A stretch of 64,000 nucleotides of DNA from JALJPB01 sp963933115. Lineage in GTDB: Bacteria > Pseudomonadota > Gammaproteobacteria > Enterobacterales > Alteromonadaceae. The stretch lies in contig CAWVSL010000011.1 in the NCBI GenBank assembly GCA_963933115.1, positions 1-64,000 on the forward strand, in the 5' to 3' direction. A program made the translations under genes and the position numbers. Below the pieces are notes generated by a model, which saw only the letters and a program-made list of their open reading frames with translations, was not told where the DNA came from and did not search any database. Positions 25,758-34,600 of this stretch are shown one piece after another (position 1 is the stretch's first letter; every line of letters begins with the position of its first letter).

Positions 25758-25924
25758 TGATGTAAATTTGAAAGGGCGATCTATTTAAAGTTGTCATATC
25801 TTTATAACAAATAAGGATAAAATTAGATTGTTTTAGATTATGATGCACGATATTGTTGATCATATTATATGTGCACAGCTATTTTTAATGCATAAACCCT
25901 TTGCAAAAAATAAGGTGATATTTT

Positions 25925-26569
25925 TTGATAAACATTTTATTAGTTGATGATCATGAACTTGTCCGTACTGGTATCCGTAAAATATTAGAAGAGGTGAAAG
26001 GGTTTAAGGTGATCGCCGAAGTTAGTACCGGTGAAGATGCTGTAAAGTTTTGCCGTCAAAATGAACCCAATGTTGTTTTAATGGACATGAATATGCCGGG
26101 CATTGGCGGCTTAGAAGCCACTAAAAGAATTATTCGTCATGCCCCTGACATTAAAGTTATTGTGCTTACGGTTCATAATGAAGAGCCATTTCCTACAAAA
26201 GTCATGCAAATGGGCGCCTCAGGTTATTTAACCAAAGGAACGGGTCCTGACGAAATGGTTAATGCTATTAGAGCGGTTAACAGCGGTCAACGCTATTTAC
26301 CTGCAGATATTGCTCAACAAATGGCGCTCAATCAATTCAAGACTGCAGATAATAATCCGTTTAACAGTTTATCCGATCGCGAATTACAGATTATGTTAAT
26401 GGTTACTCGTGGTGAAAAAGTTCCTAACATTTCATTGCAACTTAATTTGAGTACTAAAACGATAAATAGTTACCGATATCGTATGTTTGAGAAGTTAAAT
26501 ATTGGTAATGATGTTGAGTTAACCCACCTTGCTATTCGCCATGGTATGTTAAATACAGAAAAACTATAA
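25925..26569 (+). CDS. uvrY: Response regulator UvrY/GacA
   Basis: 214-residue NarL-type two-component regulator. The receiver domain starts at once (INILLVDDHELVRTGIRKIL), with the phosphoacceptor Asp54 in VVLMDMNMPGIGG and the conserved Lys105 in YLTKGTG. The LuxR-type helix-turn-helix covers about 148-205 (LSDRELQIMLMVTRGEKV, then LSTKTINSYRYRMFEKL). It is nearly colinear with E. coli UvrY, the partner of BarA that drives CsrB/C sRNA transcription. The start codon is TTG at 25925, with AAGGTGA about 8 bases upstream. It precedes uvrC, as in E. coli. Confidence 0.94.
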   Translation: MINILLVDDHELVRTGIRKILEEVKGFKVIAEVSTGEDAVKFCRQNEPNVVLMDMNMPGIGGLEATKRIIRHAPDIKVIVLTVHNEEPFPTKVMQMGASGYLTKGTGPDEMVNAIRAVNSGQRYLPADIAQQMALNQFKTADNNPFNSLSDRELQIMLMVTRGEKVPNISLQLNLSTKTINSYRYRMFEKLNIGNDVELTHLAIRHGMLNTEKL

Positions 26570-26630
26570 AATACTTGCATCATTAACCCATTTAATCGAT
26601 GTAATATTCTTTGTTATATGAGTAAGTAAA

Positions 26631-28511
26631 TTGTCTGAACCAGAACAACAATCGAAAGAGCTTCCGATCTTTGATAATCAAGCATTTATTGCTTCGGTGA
26701 CCCACCAACCGGGTGTTTATCGTATGTACGATATTAACCAAAAAGTTATCTATGTTGGCAAAGCTAAAGATCTTAGAAAACGTTTAGCAAGTTATTTTAG
26801 GAAAGATGTTTCGAGTGTCAAAACTAAATCCTTAGTAAAAAAAATTACGGCCATTGATGTCACGATTACCCATACTGAAGGTGAGGCGTTAATCCTTGAA
26901 AATAATTATATAAAAAAGTACCAACCTAAATATAATATTCTGCTTCGAGATGATAAATCTTACCCTTATTTATTAATAACAGATCACCAACATCCTAAAT
27001 TAGGCCTTCATCGCGGGGGTAAAAAAATTAAAGGCGACTACTTTGGACCTTACCCATCGGTTGGAGCGGTATGGGAGAGTCTTAGGTTAATGCAAAAGTT
27101 GTTTCCATTACGTCAATGTGAAGACAGCTATTATAGAGCAAGGAGTCGGCCATGTTTACAATTTCAATTAGGACGTTGCTCAGCCCCTTGTGTTGACAAT
27201 ATATCAAATGATGATTATCAACAACAAGTCCAAATGGCTAAACTGTTTCTTAAAGGAAAAAGTTCTAACGTTATCAAATTACTTGTTGATAAAATGGAAC
27301 AAGCTAGCCAAATTCTCGATTTTGAAAAAGCTGTAAAATACCGAGATCAAATAGCTACGCTCCGTAAAGTGCAGCAGCAACAATTTGTTAGTGGTATGGC
27401 TGCAGAAATGGATGTGGTTGGTTTTCATCGTTTTAAATCTCAGGTATGTTTACATTTATTATTTATTCGAGATCATAAAATACTAGGCAGTAAAAGTTAT
27501 TTTCCTGTTGTGCCCAGTGAAACCACCAATAGTGAACTAATTGAAGCCTTTATTGGCCAACATTATTTAGTTGACGATGTTATCCATGGGGCAATACCTA
27601 AAGAAATCGTTATTCAAGAAAGCTTTGAACAACAAAAACCGCTTGCCGCACTCTTAAGCAAACATGCGGAAAGGGAAGTTAAAATATCAGTTAACGTTCG
27701 TACTGAGCGAGCTCAATATTTAAAACTTGCCTGCACTAATGCTGAAACCGCATTAGTTACCCGTAATAGCCATAAAGAATCAATGCAAGCAAGGTTTGCT
27801 GCTTTAAATGAAGTATTTGAATTAACTAATGGCATTAATCGTATTGAATGCTTTGATATTAGTCATACAATGGGGCAACAAACCGTTGCTTCAAATGTGG
27901 TCTTTAATCAACAAGGGCCGCTTAAAAGTGATTACCGTCGTTATAATGTGCATGGAATCACCCCTGGTGATGATTACGCAGCTATGGCATTTGCCTTAAA
28001 TAAGCGTTACGGCAAATTAAAAACGAAGGGTAAAGCCGAAATTGAAGCTGACGATAAATTGCCTGATATTGTCTTTATTGATGGTGGTAAAGGGCAGTTA
28101 GCTAAAGCAGAAGAGTTATTTTCTGAACTAAACCTATCTAGAACTCCTTTACTTGTTGGTGTTGCAAAAGGAGAGTCACGTAAACCGGGATTAGAAACAC
28201 TTATATTAGGAGGGAGTCATCAGCTTATCTCATTACCGGGTACGTCCCCAGCACTGCACCTTGTTCAACATATTCGCGATGAATCTCACCGTTTTGCTAT
28301 TGCAGGTCATAGAGCGAAACGGCAGAAGGCTAGTAAAAAATCAACACTTGAGTCTATTCCAGGAATAGGGACTAAAAAGAGACAAGCCTTGCTCAAATAT
28401 TTAGGGGGTTTGCAGGAAGTTCAACAGGCAGACAGAACAACATTAGAAAAAGTGCCCGGTATAAATAAAATATTAGCTAACGTTATTTATGATGCCTTAC
28501 ATGATAATTGA
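26631..28511 (+). CDS. uvrC: UvrABC excinuclease subunit C
   Basis: 626-residue nucleotide excision repair nuclease that makes both incisions around a lesion. The order is a GIY-YIG nuclease domain (PGVYRMYDINQKVIYVGKAKDLRKRL, about 24-49), a zinc/cysteine region (CLQFQLGRCSAPC), a UVR coiled motif (about 200-235), an RNase H-like second nuclease domain (IECFDISHTMG, IVFIDGGKGQLAKAEE), and a C-terminal helix-hairpin-helix pair (LESIPGIGTKKRQALLKYLGG). The start codon is TTG at 26631. It sits 61 bases after uvrY. Confidence 0.96.
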   Translation: MSEPEQQSKELPIFDNQAFIASVTHQPGVYRMYDINQKVIYVGKAKDLRKRLASYFRKDVSSVKTKSLVKKITAIDVTITHTEGEALILENNYIKKYQPKYNILLRDDKSYPYLLITDHQHPKLGLHRGGKKIKGDYFGPYPSVGAVWESLRLMQKLFPLRQCEDSYYRARSRPCLQFQLGRCSAPCVDNISNDDYQQQVQMAKLFLKGKSSNVIKLLVDKMEQASQILDFEKAVKYRDQIATLRKVQQQQFVSGMAAEMDVVGFHRFKSQVCLHLLFIRDHKILGSKSYFPVVPSETTNSELIEAFIGQHYLVDDVIHGAIPKEIVIQESFEQQKPLAALLSKHAEREVKISVNVRTERAQYLKLACTNAETALVTRNSHKESMQARFAALNEVFELTNGINRIECFDISHTMGQQTVASNVVFNQQGPLKSDYRRYNVHGITPGDDYAAMAFALNKRYGKLKTKGKAEIEADDKLPDIVFIDGGKGQLAKAEELFSELNLSRTPLLVGVAKGESRKPGLETLILGGSHQLISLPGTSPALHLVQHIRDESHRFAIAGHRAKRQKASKKSTLESIPGIGTKKRQALLKYLGGLQEVQQADRTTLEKVPGINKILANVIYDALHDN

Positions 28512-28630
28512 TCATGACAATTAATAGCTAATCTGTGTAAAATGAAGTTAAAGGGTTGTAGTCACTTTTATTTTTATATGTAAGTGAGTAAACAGCCGTC
28601 ATTCGAAATAATAATAGTTGTATAAAGTCT

Positions 28631-29215
28631 ATGTGGACAATTCCAAACCAAATCACGGTATTTAGAATAATTCTAATACCTATTTTTATCATTGTTTTTT
28701 ATTTACCCGTTTCTTGGAATCACTTTGGGGCTTTTGTTGTATTCTGGCTCGCTTCTGTCAGCGATGCTTTAGACGGTTATTTAGCGCGAAAGCTTAACCA
28801 AACATCTGCATTTGGCGCATTTATTGACCCCGTTGCTGACAAACTGATGGTTGTTACCGCGCTAATCGTTATTGTACAAGACTATCAAACTTGGTGGATA
28901 TCTATACCAGCAATGATAATGATTGCTCGAGAAATATTCATTAGTGCGTTGCGCGAATTTATGTCATCAATAGGTAAAAGAAACGAAATTGCCGTATCAG
29001 AAATGGGGAAATATAAAACTTTTGCCCAGATGTTATCGTTGCAAGGCTTAATTTGGCGACCTGATTATGATATTCCACTGATTTTATTTGATTTTCCTCA
29101 TCAAATATTAATGGGTATTGCTTATTCTATGTTTTTTGTAGCAACAATTTTAACAATCTGGTCAATGGTTTCATATTTTATAGTTGCCTGGCCTGAACTT
29201 AAGGCTCAAAAATAA
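28631..29215 (+). CDS. pgsA: CDP-diacylglycerol--glycerol-3-phosphate 3-phosphatidyltransferase
   Basis: 194-residue inner-membrane enzyme of phosphatidylglycerol synthesis. The CDP-alcohol phosphotransferase motif D-x2-DG-x2-AR-x8-G-x3-D-x3-D is intact in SDALDGYLARKLNQTSAFGA followed by FIDPVADK (about 42-69). About five membrane helices are predicted. The opening MWTIPNQITVFRIILIP is typical of PgsA. The order uvrY-uvrC-pgsA-tRNAs equals that of E. coli (followed there by glyW-cysT-leuZ). Confidence 0.95.
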   Translation: MWTIPNQITVFRIILIPIFIIVFYLPVSWNHFGAFVVFWLASVSDALDGYLARKLNQTSAFGAFIDPVADKLMVVTALIVIVQDYQTWWISIPAMIMIAREIFISALREFMSSIGKRNEIAVSEMGKYKTFAQMLSLQGLIWRPDYDIPLILFDFPHQILMGIAYSMFFVATILTIWSMVSYFIVAWPELKAQK

Positions 29216-29295
29216 GTAAAAAGTAACCAGATTAGCGAAAAAAACATCAGGTTAGACACTTTTTGAGCAGTCAAAATAAAATTGATACTTAAGTG

Positions 29296-29323
29296 TTGAC
29301 TCACAAGTATATCAATGTAAAAT
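29296..29323 (+). promoter_or_regulatory. Sigma-70 promoter of the tRNA cluster
   Basis: TTGACT (29296-29301), a 16-base spacer, then TAAAAT (29318-29323), 33 bases ahead of the first tRNA-Gly. A GCG follows just after the -10, as seen in stringently controlled stable-RNA promoters. Confidence 0.6.
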
Positions 29324-29356
29324 GCGTTTCCAGTTGGCAGGAAGTCAACAGATGAA

Positions 29357-29432
29357 GCGGCTGTAGCTCAGCTGGTAGAGCATCACGTTGCCAACGTGAA
29401 TGTCACGAGTTCGAGTCTCGTTAGCCGCTCCA
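29357..29432 (+). tRNA. tRNA-Gly (GCC), copy 1
   Basis: 76-base cloverleaf with acceptor GCGGCTG/TAGCCGC, anticodon stem CACGT/ACGTG around TGCC, T-loop GAGTTCGAGTCTC and encoded CCA. The anticodon GCC reads GGU/GGC. It is identical to the copies at 29819 and 29946. Confidence 0.96.
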
Positions 29433-29484
29433 ATATTTAATTTAAATAGTAAAGTTTCATTATTTATTAATAATTAAATTGTCT

Positions 29485-29558
29485 GGCGGGTTGGCAGAGT
29501 GGTTATGCAGCGGATTGCAAATCCGTGGACCTCGGTTCGACTCCGGGACCCGCCTCCA
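29485..29558 (+). tRNA. tRNA-Cys (GCA)
   Basis: 74-base tRNA: GGCGGGT acceptor, anticodon loop TTGCAAA with GCA, T-loop GGTTCGACTCC and encoded CCA. It occupies the position of cysT in the E. coli glyW-cysT-leuZ cluster. Confidence 0.96.
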
Positions 29559-29650
29559 TTACTTAAGTAGTGAATGGCAGTAATAAAGGATTTAGTTTAA
29601 AGACTAAAAAGTAGGGAGCCAATCTCTACTATAAAAAATGATTATCCGAT

Positions 29651-29736
29651 GCCCGGGTGGTGGAATTGGTAGACACAAGGGATTTAAAATCCCTCGCTCT
29701 TAGAGTGTGACGGTTCAAGTCCGTCTCCGGGTACCA
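29651..29736 (+). tRNA. tRNA-Leu (TAA), copy 1
   Basis: 86-base class II tRNA with a long variable arm (CGCTCTTAGAGTG). The anticodon loop TTTAAAA gives TAA, which reads UUA/UUG. The T-loop is GGTTCAAGTCC and CCA is encoded. A hairpin lies 21 bases upstream (29610-29630). Confidence 0.96.
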
Positions 29737-29818
29737 TTTACTATTAGTTATGTAAGTGCGGAAATATGTATATTGGCATATACATTTAAAAATAAGATAT
29801 TTTTTGAAAAAAAATGAA

Positions 29819-29894
29819 GCGGCTGTAGCTCAGCTGGTAGAGCATCACGTTGCCAACGTGAATGTCACGAGTTCGAGTCTCGTTAGCCGCTCCA
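29819..29894 (+). tRNA. tRNA-Gly (GCC), copy 2
   Basis: Identical over 76 bases to copy 1, with the same ATGAA just upstream. It is part of a duplicated section of the tRNA operon. Confidence 0.96.
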
Positions 29895-29945
29895 ATATCT
29901 TGTTTGTTTGACCTTTTAGTTATTTTAATAGCTAATTTTTATGAA

Positions 29946-30021
29946 GCGGCTGTAGCTCAGCTGGTAGAGCATCACGTTGCCAACGTGAATGTCACGAGTT
30001 CGAGTCTCGTTAGCCGCTCCA
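29946..30021 (+). tRNA. tRNA-Gly (GCC), copy 3
   Basis: Identical to copies 1 and 2; the ATGAA upstream flank is also shared. It lies 51 bases after copy 2. Confidence 0.96.
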
Positions 30022-30088
30022 ATTTATTATCATTAATAGATAATAAAAGTAGGTAAACCAAACCTACTATAAAAAATAATTATCCGAT

Positions 30089-30174
30089 GCCCGGGTGGTG
30101 GAATTGGTAGACACAAGGGATTTAAAATCCCTCGCTCTTAGAGTGTGACGGTTCAAGTCCGTCTCCGGGTACCA
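30089..30174 (+). tRNA. tRNA-Leu (TAA), copy 2
   Basis: Identical over 86 bases to copy 1 at 29651. The upstream flank (ACTATAAAAAAT, one base, ATTATCCGAT) is nearly identical too, which shows the copy arose by segmental duplication including spacer DNA. Confidence 0.96.
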
Positions 30175-30441
30175 TTTTTATTTTTGTTTCATCTTTTCAG
30201 TATTTCAGATATCTCCTAGCTTTATCAATCTATTACATAAAAATTTTAATCAACATAATCACTCAAATTTAATCCTATTCTTTTCAGAAATTATCACCAA
30301 TCATTTATTAGTAGTCAGATTGTTATAATGGGTAACTTTTGATGTTTTTTAGTTTAGTGAAAAATAATATTGTCTCGTAGTGTTTTCATCATATAATAAT
30401 AATTATTCCCACCTGAAAATAGTCTAATAAAGGAATATTCT

Positions 30442-30846
30442 GTGATTTCAAAAAAAGTAAGAGAGTTATTTGTTTCTTTAATGGAGGCTACTGATGATTC
30501 ACCTGTTTCGTATGACGTTGAAACTGATCAATACAGCGGCTTTTTTAATAGCGTAGTCGTTGATAAGTATATTGACTTTGGCGCGCTAGAGCTCGTTAAT
30601 AGCGGTAGTAGCCCTGCAATAATTTTACTCAACAACAGAGATGATTTCTTAAGTTCTTTTGCTGCTGGCGTTAGAGAGGCTAATAATGGCAGTGATCAGG
30701 CTTATGCAGATTACAACGCTAACCCGTTTGCGTTTTCGGTTGGTTATGAGCACTTTCACCAGCTAGCGAAGAAAAAAAACCGTCACCATGGATATATATG
30801 CCATGGTTTTAAAAGAGATGATACAGGTTCAATACACCAACAATAA
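30442..30846 (+). CDS. Hypothetical protein
   Basis: 134 residues from a GTG start at 30442, preceded by AAAGGA with a 9-base spacing. The protein is soluble, without signal peptide or membrane segment. It is rich in Asp/Asn/Ser in the middle, with a basic, His-rich C-terminus (KKKNRHHGYICHGFKRDDTG). I do not recognise a family. It lies directly downstream of the tRNA cluster, a common site for accessory genes, and is followed by 340 bases without a gene. Confidence 0.5.
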   Translation: MISKKVRELFVSLMEATDDSPVSYDVETDQYSGFFNSVVVDKYIDFGALELVNSGSSPAIILLNNRDDFLSSFAAGVREANNGSDQAYADYNANPFAFSVGYEHFHQLAKKKNRHHGYICHGFKRDDTGSIHQQ

Positions 30847-31188
30847 TGCCCTCTTAAAGGATAAAATCGCTATAAATTTTCAGGTGTAGATCTGGGGTCG
30901 TCATAGTGATTTTATTTTAAAATAATATATGCCTGTTATTAGAGATGACATTATATATTTTAGTTACCACTGGTACCCATTTAATTGTGATTTTATCCAC
31001 ACCTCAGCCTTAATATTAAGTGTCTTCAGATCAAAATTCTTGTTTTAAAAGTGTCATGCCAAGATAGGGCATACAATCCGAGCGATATATAATATATAAT
31101 ATATGTTATTGGTGCGACTAATTGATGTATATCAGTTGTCGTTTAGAAATAGATACTGACAATTACCTAATTTCAAAAGGTATTAAAA
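30847..31188 (+). other. Intergenic region before the repeat protein
   Basis: 342 AT-rich bases. They contain a low-complexity run ATATATAATATATAATATATG (31086-31106) about 85 bases ahead of the repeat-protein gene and its AAAGG ribosome site. I see no gene or terminator. Confidence 0.5.
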
Positions 31189-32196
31189 ATGAAACAACAT
31201 AAAATCAGACTTTGCTATGGTCTCATTTCAAGCGACAGTACAACCGGCTGGGCGCTTTTAAATTTAGGTATGCTACTGCTGGTCTTGTTCACTGTTATGC
31301 CGGTACAAGCAGGGATTTCTTACAACTTTGAAACTGGACCATTGCCTGCTAGTTGCATACCGTCAAGCCCAAATGCTTACACTTGCGGCGCAGCAGTCAC
31401 TCTCGGCGTTGGAGACACCATTGCAATAGCGCAAGACACAGAGGTTACTATTACAATAGTTGGTGCTTTTACAACAGGCGCTAACAGTAGTATTAACCTT
31501 AATTCTAATTCTGTTTTGACCCTTAAAACTGTTGGTGCGGTTACAATGGCTGTTAACAGTAATATTAACGCTAATCTTATTGCTACTGCCGCCGTTACTC
31601 TGGTGACCGGAAGTCAACTTCAAGGTGATATCGATACAACTGCTGGAATTGTTACCATCGGAAATAATACCCGTGTGGATGGTCATATTATTACAACAGC
31701 AGGAGGGGTTACTGTTGGTAATGGTAGTTTTGTCGGAGGTGATATCAACACCGCAGCTGGTATTGTTACAGTTGGAACTAATTCATATATAGCGGGGACT
31801 GTTTCTACCTTCGCAGGCGGTATTACTATTGGAGCAGGTACTAAGGTTGCAAATAACGTCATGAGTACTGGTGCTGGTATTATAACAATTGGAGCCGGTG
31901 TCAAAGTATATAATGATATACGAAGTGTAGCAGGTGCTATAACTGTCGGAAGTGGAAGTGGTATCGGAGGTAACTTAATGATAACGGGTGCTGGTGTTAT
32001 GACAGTAACAAACAGTGTAATCGAAGGTAACATATCAACAGCAGTAGGTGCTGTTACTATGACAGGCTCACAGGCAGGCGGCACCATCAAATCAGGTGCA
32101 GCACTTACTATGACTAATAGTAAACAAAATGTAGCTAATTATGGTGACTATCGTGGTAATGACAGGATTATTTATCGAGGAGAAAAGATTCAGTAG
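31189..32196 (+). CDS. Secreted beta-helix repeat protein (19-residue repeats)
   Basis: 335 residues. An unusually long N-terminal region (about 42 residues) ends in a hydrophobic core LNLGMLLLVLFTVMPVQAG, a likely signal peptide cleaved after VQA. Residues about 100-315 are ten or so imperfect 19-residue repeats of the form G-(I/V)-(V/I)-T-(I/V)-G-x-(G/N)-(T/S)-x-(V/I)-x-G-x-(I/V)-x-(T/S)-x-A. This is the spacing of a parallel beta-helix with one repeat per rung. Two Cys (residues about 57 and 67) lie before the repeats. It resembles bactofilin-like or extracellular beta-helix proteins, but I know no exact family. A structural or adhesive surface role is a guess. AAAGG lies 10 bases ahead of the ATG. 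Confidence 0.7.
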   Translation: MKQHKIRLCYGLISSDSTTGWALLNLGMLLLVLFTVMPVQAGISYNFETGPLPASCIPSSPNAYTCGAAVTLGVGDTIAIAQDTEVTITIVGAFTTGANSSINLNSNSVLTLKTVGAVTMAVNSNINANLIATAAVTLVTGSQLQGDIDTTAGIVTIGNNTRVDGHIITTAGGVTVGNGSFVGGDINTAAGIVTVGTNSYIAGTVSTFAGGITIGAGTKVANNVMSTGAGIITIGAGVKVYNDIRSVAGAITVGSGSGIGGNLMITGAGVMTVTNSVIEGNISTAVGAVTMTGSQAGGTIKSGAALTMTNSKQNVANYGDYRGNDRIIYRGEKIQ

Positions 32197-32417
32197 GTCA
32201 GGAGGTCAAAATATATAATGTCCACCTTTAATATACCCTAACGGCTTAAATATAAGTCAGGGATGAAATATGACATCCCCCTTAGGTAGCTCAACATACA
32301 TGGTTAGTTCAATATTGTGAGAAACTTAAACTCACCCCTATTGAAACTGATGTTTTAACATCATTACTTTTTAATCGTATCGGTTCTGAAAATCAGTCAT
32401 AAGGCACTTAAAAAAAA

Positions 32418-33980
32418 TTAAGTACCACAAAAAGTCTGATAATACATATCATTATCACTTGGTATACTTTGATATTTATATGTCTCTTCTGTTTCTTGAT
32501 AGGGTGAGCGTAATACGCTAAGGAATTCATCAATCGTATCATTAATCATGACTTTGCTTGGCTCCTTGATTAAACTTATATCAGTAGCAATCACATTTTC
32601 ACAATATTCTAGTATTCTTTCAACATGATGGTTTCTAGGGATAACAACGGGATTGTTGCTACTCATTAAACTTTGAGCTTCATAATAGTTTTTTTCTTTA
32701 GGTGCTTCTTGTTTAAGAGCAATTAGCCATTTTCCGTACCAATCACCTAATCGGTTTGTTAACTCCTGAGCTTTTACATTGTCTGATAATGATTGTGTTA
32801 GGTGCCAAAACGTTTGTGTATAATCAAGATTTTGAGTTTGCATTATATCTAATAAATCATTAATCAATGATTTGTTGTGCAAAGAAATATCCTTCAGGCC
32901 AATTTTTCTACCATACATAGTAAAGTAGGCGGATTCGAATGTATCTGTATATTGATTGATCACCACCTCAGCTTTTGCTAATGCGTGTTGTTCTTGCTCT
33001 TTTTGAGAGGTATTGTCATCACTATTCTCTATTAATAAAGGTATTAAACAATCAGCTAATCGAGCCATATTCCACTGAGCTATTTTTCCTTGATTACCAA
33101 AGGCATAACGACCATGCTCATCGATAGAGCTAAATACCTTATTTTCATTATATCCGCCTAACATAGCACAAGGACCAAAATCGAGTGTTTCACCACATAT
33201 AGCGGTATTATCGGTATTCATTACCCCATGAATAAACCCAATACGTAACCATTCAACGACTAAGGTGATTTGTTTAGTAATGGCACTCTCTAAAAAAGTT
33301 AATATACGTTGCTCATACGATAGAGGAATTTTCTTTCCTATCTTATCTGTATCTATCTCAGGGAAGTGACGATTTATGGTGTAATCAACTAACGTTTGTA
33401 ATGAGGCGGTATCTCTTCTGGCAGCAAAGTATTGAAAGGTCCCAACACGAATATGGCTTGCGGCAACTCTAGTCACTACAGCACCAGCTTTAGCTAAGCC
33501 TCGACTAATGGTCTCTCCTGTTGCAACTACAGATAAACAGCGGGAAGTAGGAACACCAAGGGCGTATAATGCTTCACTCATGATGTATTCTCTTAGGGCT
33601 GGCGCTAACGCACATTTCCCATCACCTCGCCTTGAGAAACTAGTTTGCCCAGAGCCTTTCAATTGAATATCTCGGCGTATATTATCTTTATCTAATATTT
33701 CACCAAGTAAATGTGCTCGGCCATCACCTAGTTGGGGATTAAAGTGACCAAATTGATGCCCTGAATAAGCTAATGCGATTGGTTCAGCACCATCGAGTAT
33801 ATTATTACCGGAAAAGTAGTTAGATAATAAATCAGGATCATCTTGTAAATCGTTAGGTATAAGTAAATTATTTGCTAATGTTTTATTCCATAACAATAGT
33901 GAAGGGCAGTCAAATTTTTGTGGTAAATTTCGCTGAAAAAATTGTTCACCTAACTTAATGTAGGTATTAAAGAACTTCAT
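32418..33980 (-). CDS. selO: Protein adenylyltransferase SelO (YdiU family)
   Basis: 520-residue pseudokinase-fold enzyme that transfers AMP to Ser/Thr/Tyr of target proteins (E. coli YdiU 478). Recognisable segments are LAYSGHQFGHFNPQLGDGRAHLLGE (about 68-92, nucleotide-binding loop in inverted orientation), QLKGSGQTSFSRRGDGKCAL, LREYIMSEALYALGVPTSR, IRVGTFQYFAARRD and GVMNTDNTAICGETLDFGPCAML (active site NTDN and DFG). SelO is linked to the oxidative stress response. It is a single-gene unit between the repeat protein and a degenerate region. Confidence 0.94.
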   Translation of the reverse strand: MKFFNTYIKLGEQFFQRNLPQKFDCPSLLLWNKTLANNLLIPNDLQDDPDLLSNYFSGNNILDGAEPIALAYSGHQFGHFNPQLGDGRAHLLGEILDKDNIRRDIQLKGSGQTSFSRRGDGKCALAPALREYIMSEALYALGVPTSRCLSVVATGETISRGLAKAGAVVTRVAASHIRVGTFQYFAARRDTASLQTLVDYTINRHFPEIDTDKIGKKIPLSYEQRILTFLESAITKQITLVVEWLRIGFIHGVMNTDNTAICGETLDFGPCAMLGGYNENKVFSSIDEHGRYAFGNQGKIAQWNMARLADCLIPLLIENSDDNTSQKEQEQHALAKAEVVINQYTDTFESAYFTMYGRKIGLKDISLHNKSLINDLLDIMQTQNLDYTQTFWHLTQSLSDNVKAQELTNRLGDWYGKWLIALKQEAPKEKNYYEAQSLMSSNNPVVIPRNHHVERILEYCENVIATDISLIKEPSKVMINDTIDEFLSVLRSPYQETEETYKYQSIPSDNDMYYQTFCGT

Positions 33981-34600
33981 GTGTTATTGCCTGTGTTAAA
34001 ACGTATAATTTATAATATAATTTCATTAAGTTATGCTAATGGTTCATCTTACTTTGCTAAAATGCCATTACTATCTCAGGTGCAGACTTATTATCATTAA
34101 TAATAATGAGTTAACCTAAAATGAAAACATCTATTGCTGGTGACATTTATAATTTAATAACCGATTGTTAATGCTTTAAAGCATCGAGATACAATATCAC
34201 AATAGCAGGATTAAATTCCCAAAATCTCACCTGACCCATTGTTATTTTTTGTCATTTTTTACACCAGTTACTACTCATAACTTCAAATCCGAAAGGTATA
34301 TCGAACACATCCTGTTTTTTCAATCTTAAATGTGATGTTACGTGTCAATTTCACTCATTTTTACTTTTTGTAAATATTATCGGCCTAGATTTTTAAATTT
34401 AGCTAGAATAACTAACCCTTGTCCCTTTATAAAATTTTAAAAAATCAAAGGGTAGTATTACAAATTAACGCCATCTATAAATACGATAGTACATTTTAGC
34501 GTTTTATTGATTTTATACCTGATGTAAATCAGTAAGTTCCAATGTAATGAACTCAATAGACACTATACTTTTGTTGTATTTATTTAATAGATATATGTTC
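33981..34600 (+). other. selO-acyl-CoA synthetase remnant gap
   Basis: 620 AT-rich bases with no gene I can support. It would hold the selO promoter on the minus strand and the former promoter of the synthetase remnant on the plus strand. Partial repeats such as AAATTTTAAAAAAT occur but no defined element. Confidence 0.5.

Noticed and set aside
29862..30056. Open frame of 64 codons across tRNA-Gly copies 2-3
   Set aside because: It is made of two tRNA genes and their spacer; the repeat within the protein is just the duplicated tRNA.
31086..31106. ATATATAATATATAATATATG run
   Set aside because: Simple AT repeat in an AT-rich gap; no evidence for an origin or integration site.
31363..32090. 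Two long antisense open frames opposite the beta-helix gene
   Set aside because: The repetitive coding sequence lacks stop codons on the other strand by composition; both are low-complexity Pro/Val/Ala or Asn/Ser strings without start signals.
31480..32130. Regular repeats that might be a CRISPR array or tandem satellite
   Set aside because: The period of about 57 bases corresponds to 19 codons of an open gene, with no constant repeat/unique spacer pattern.
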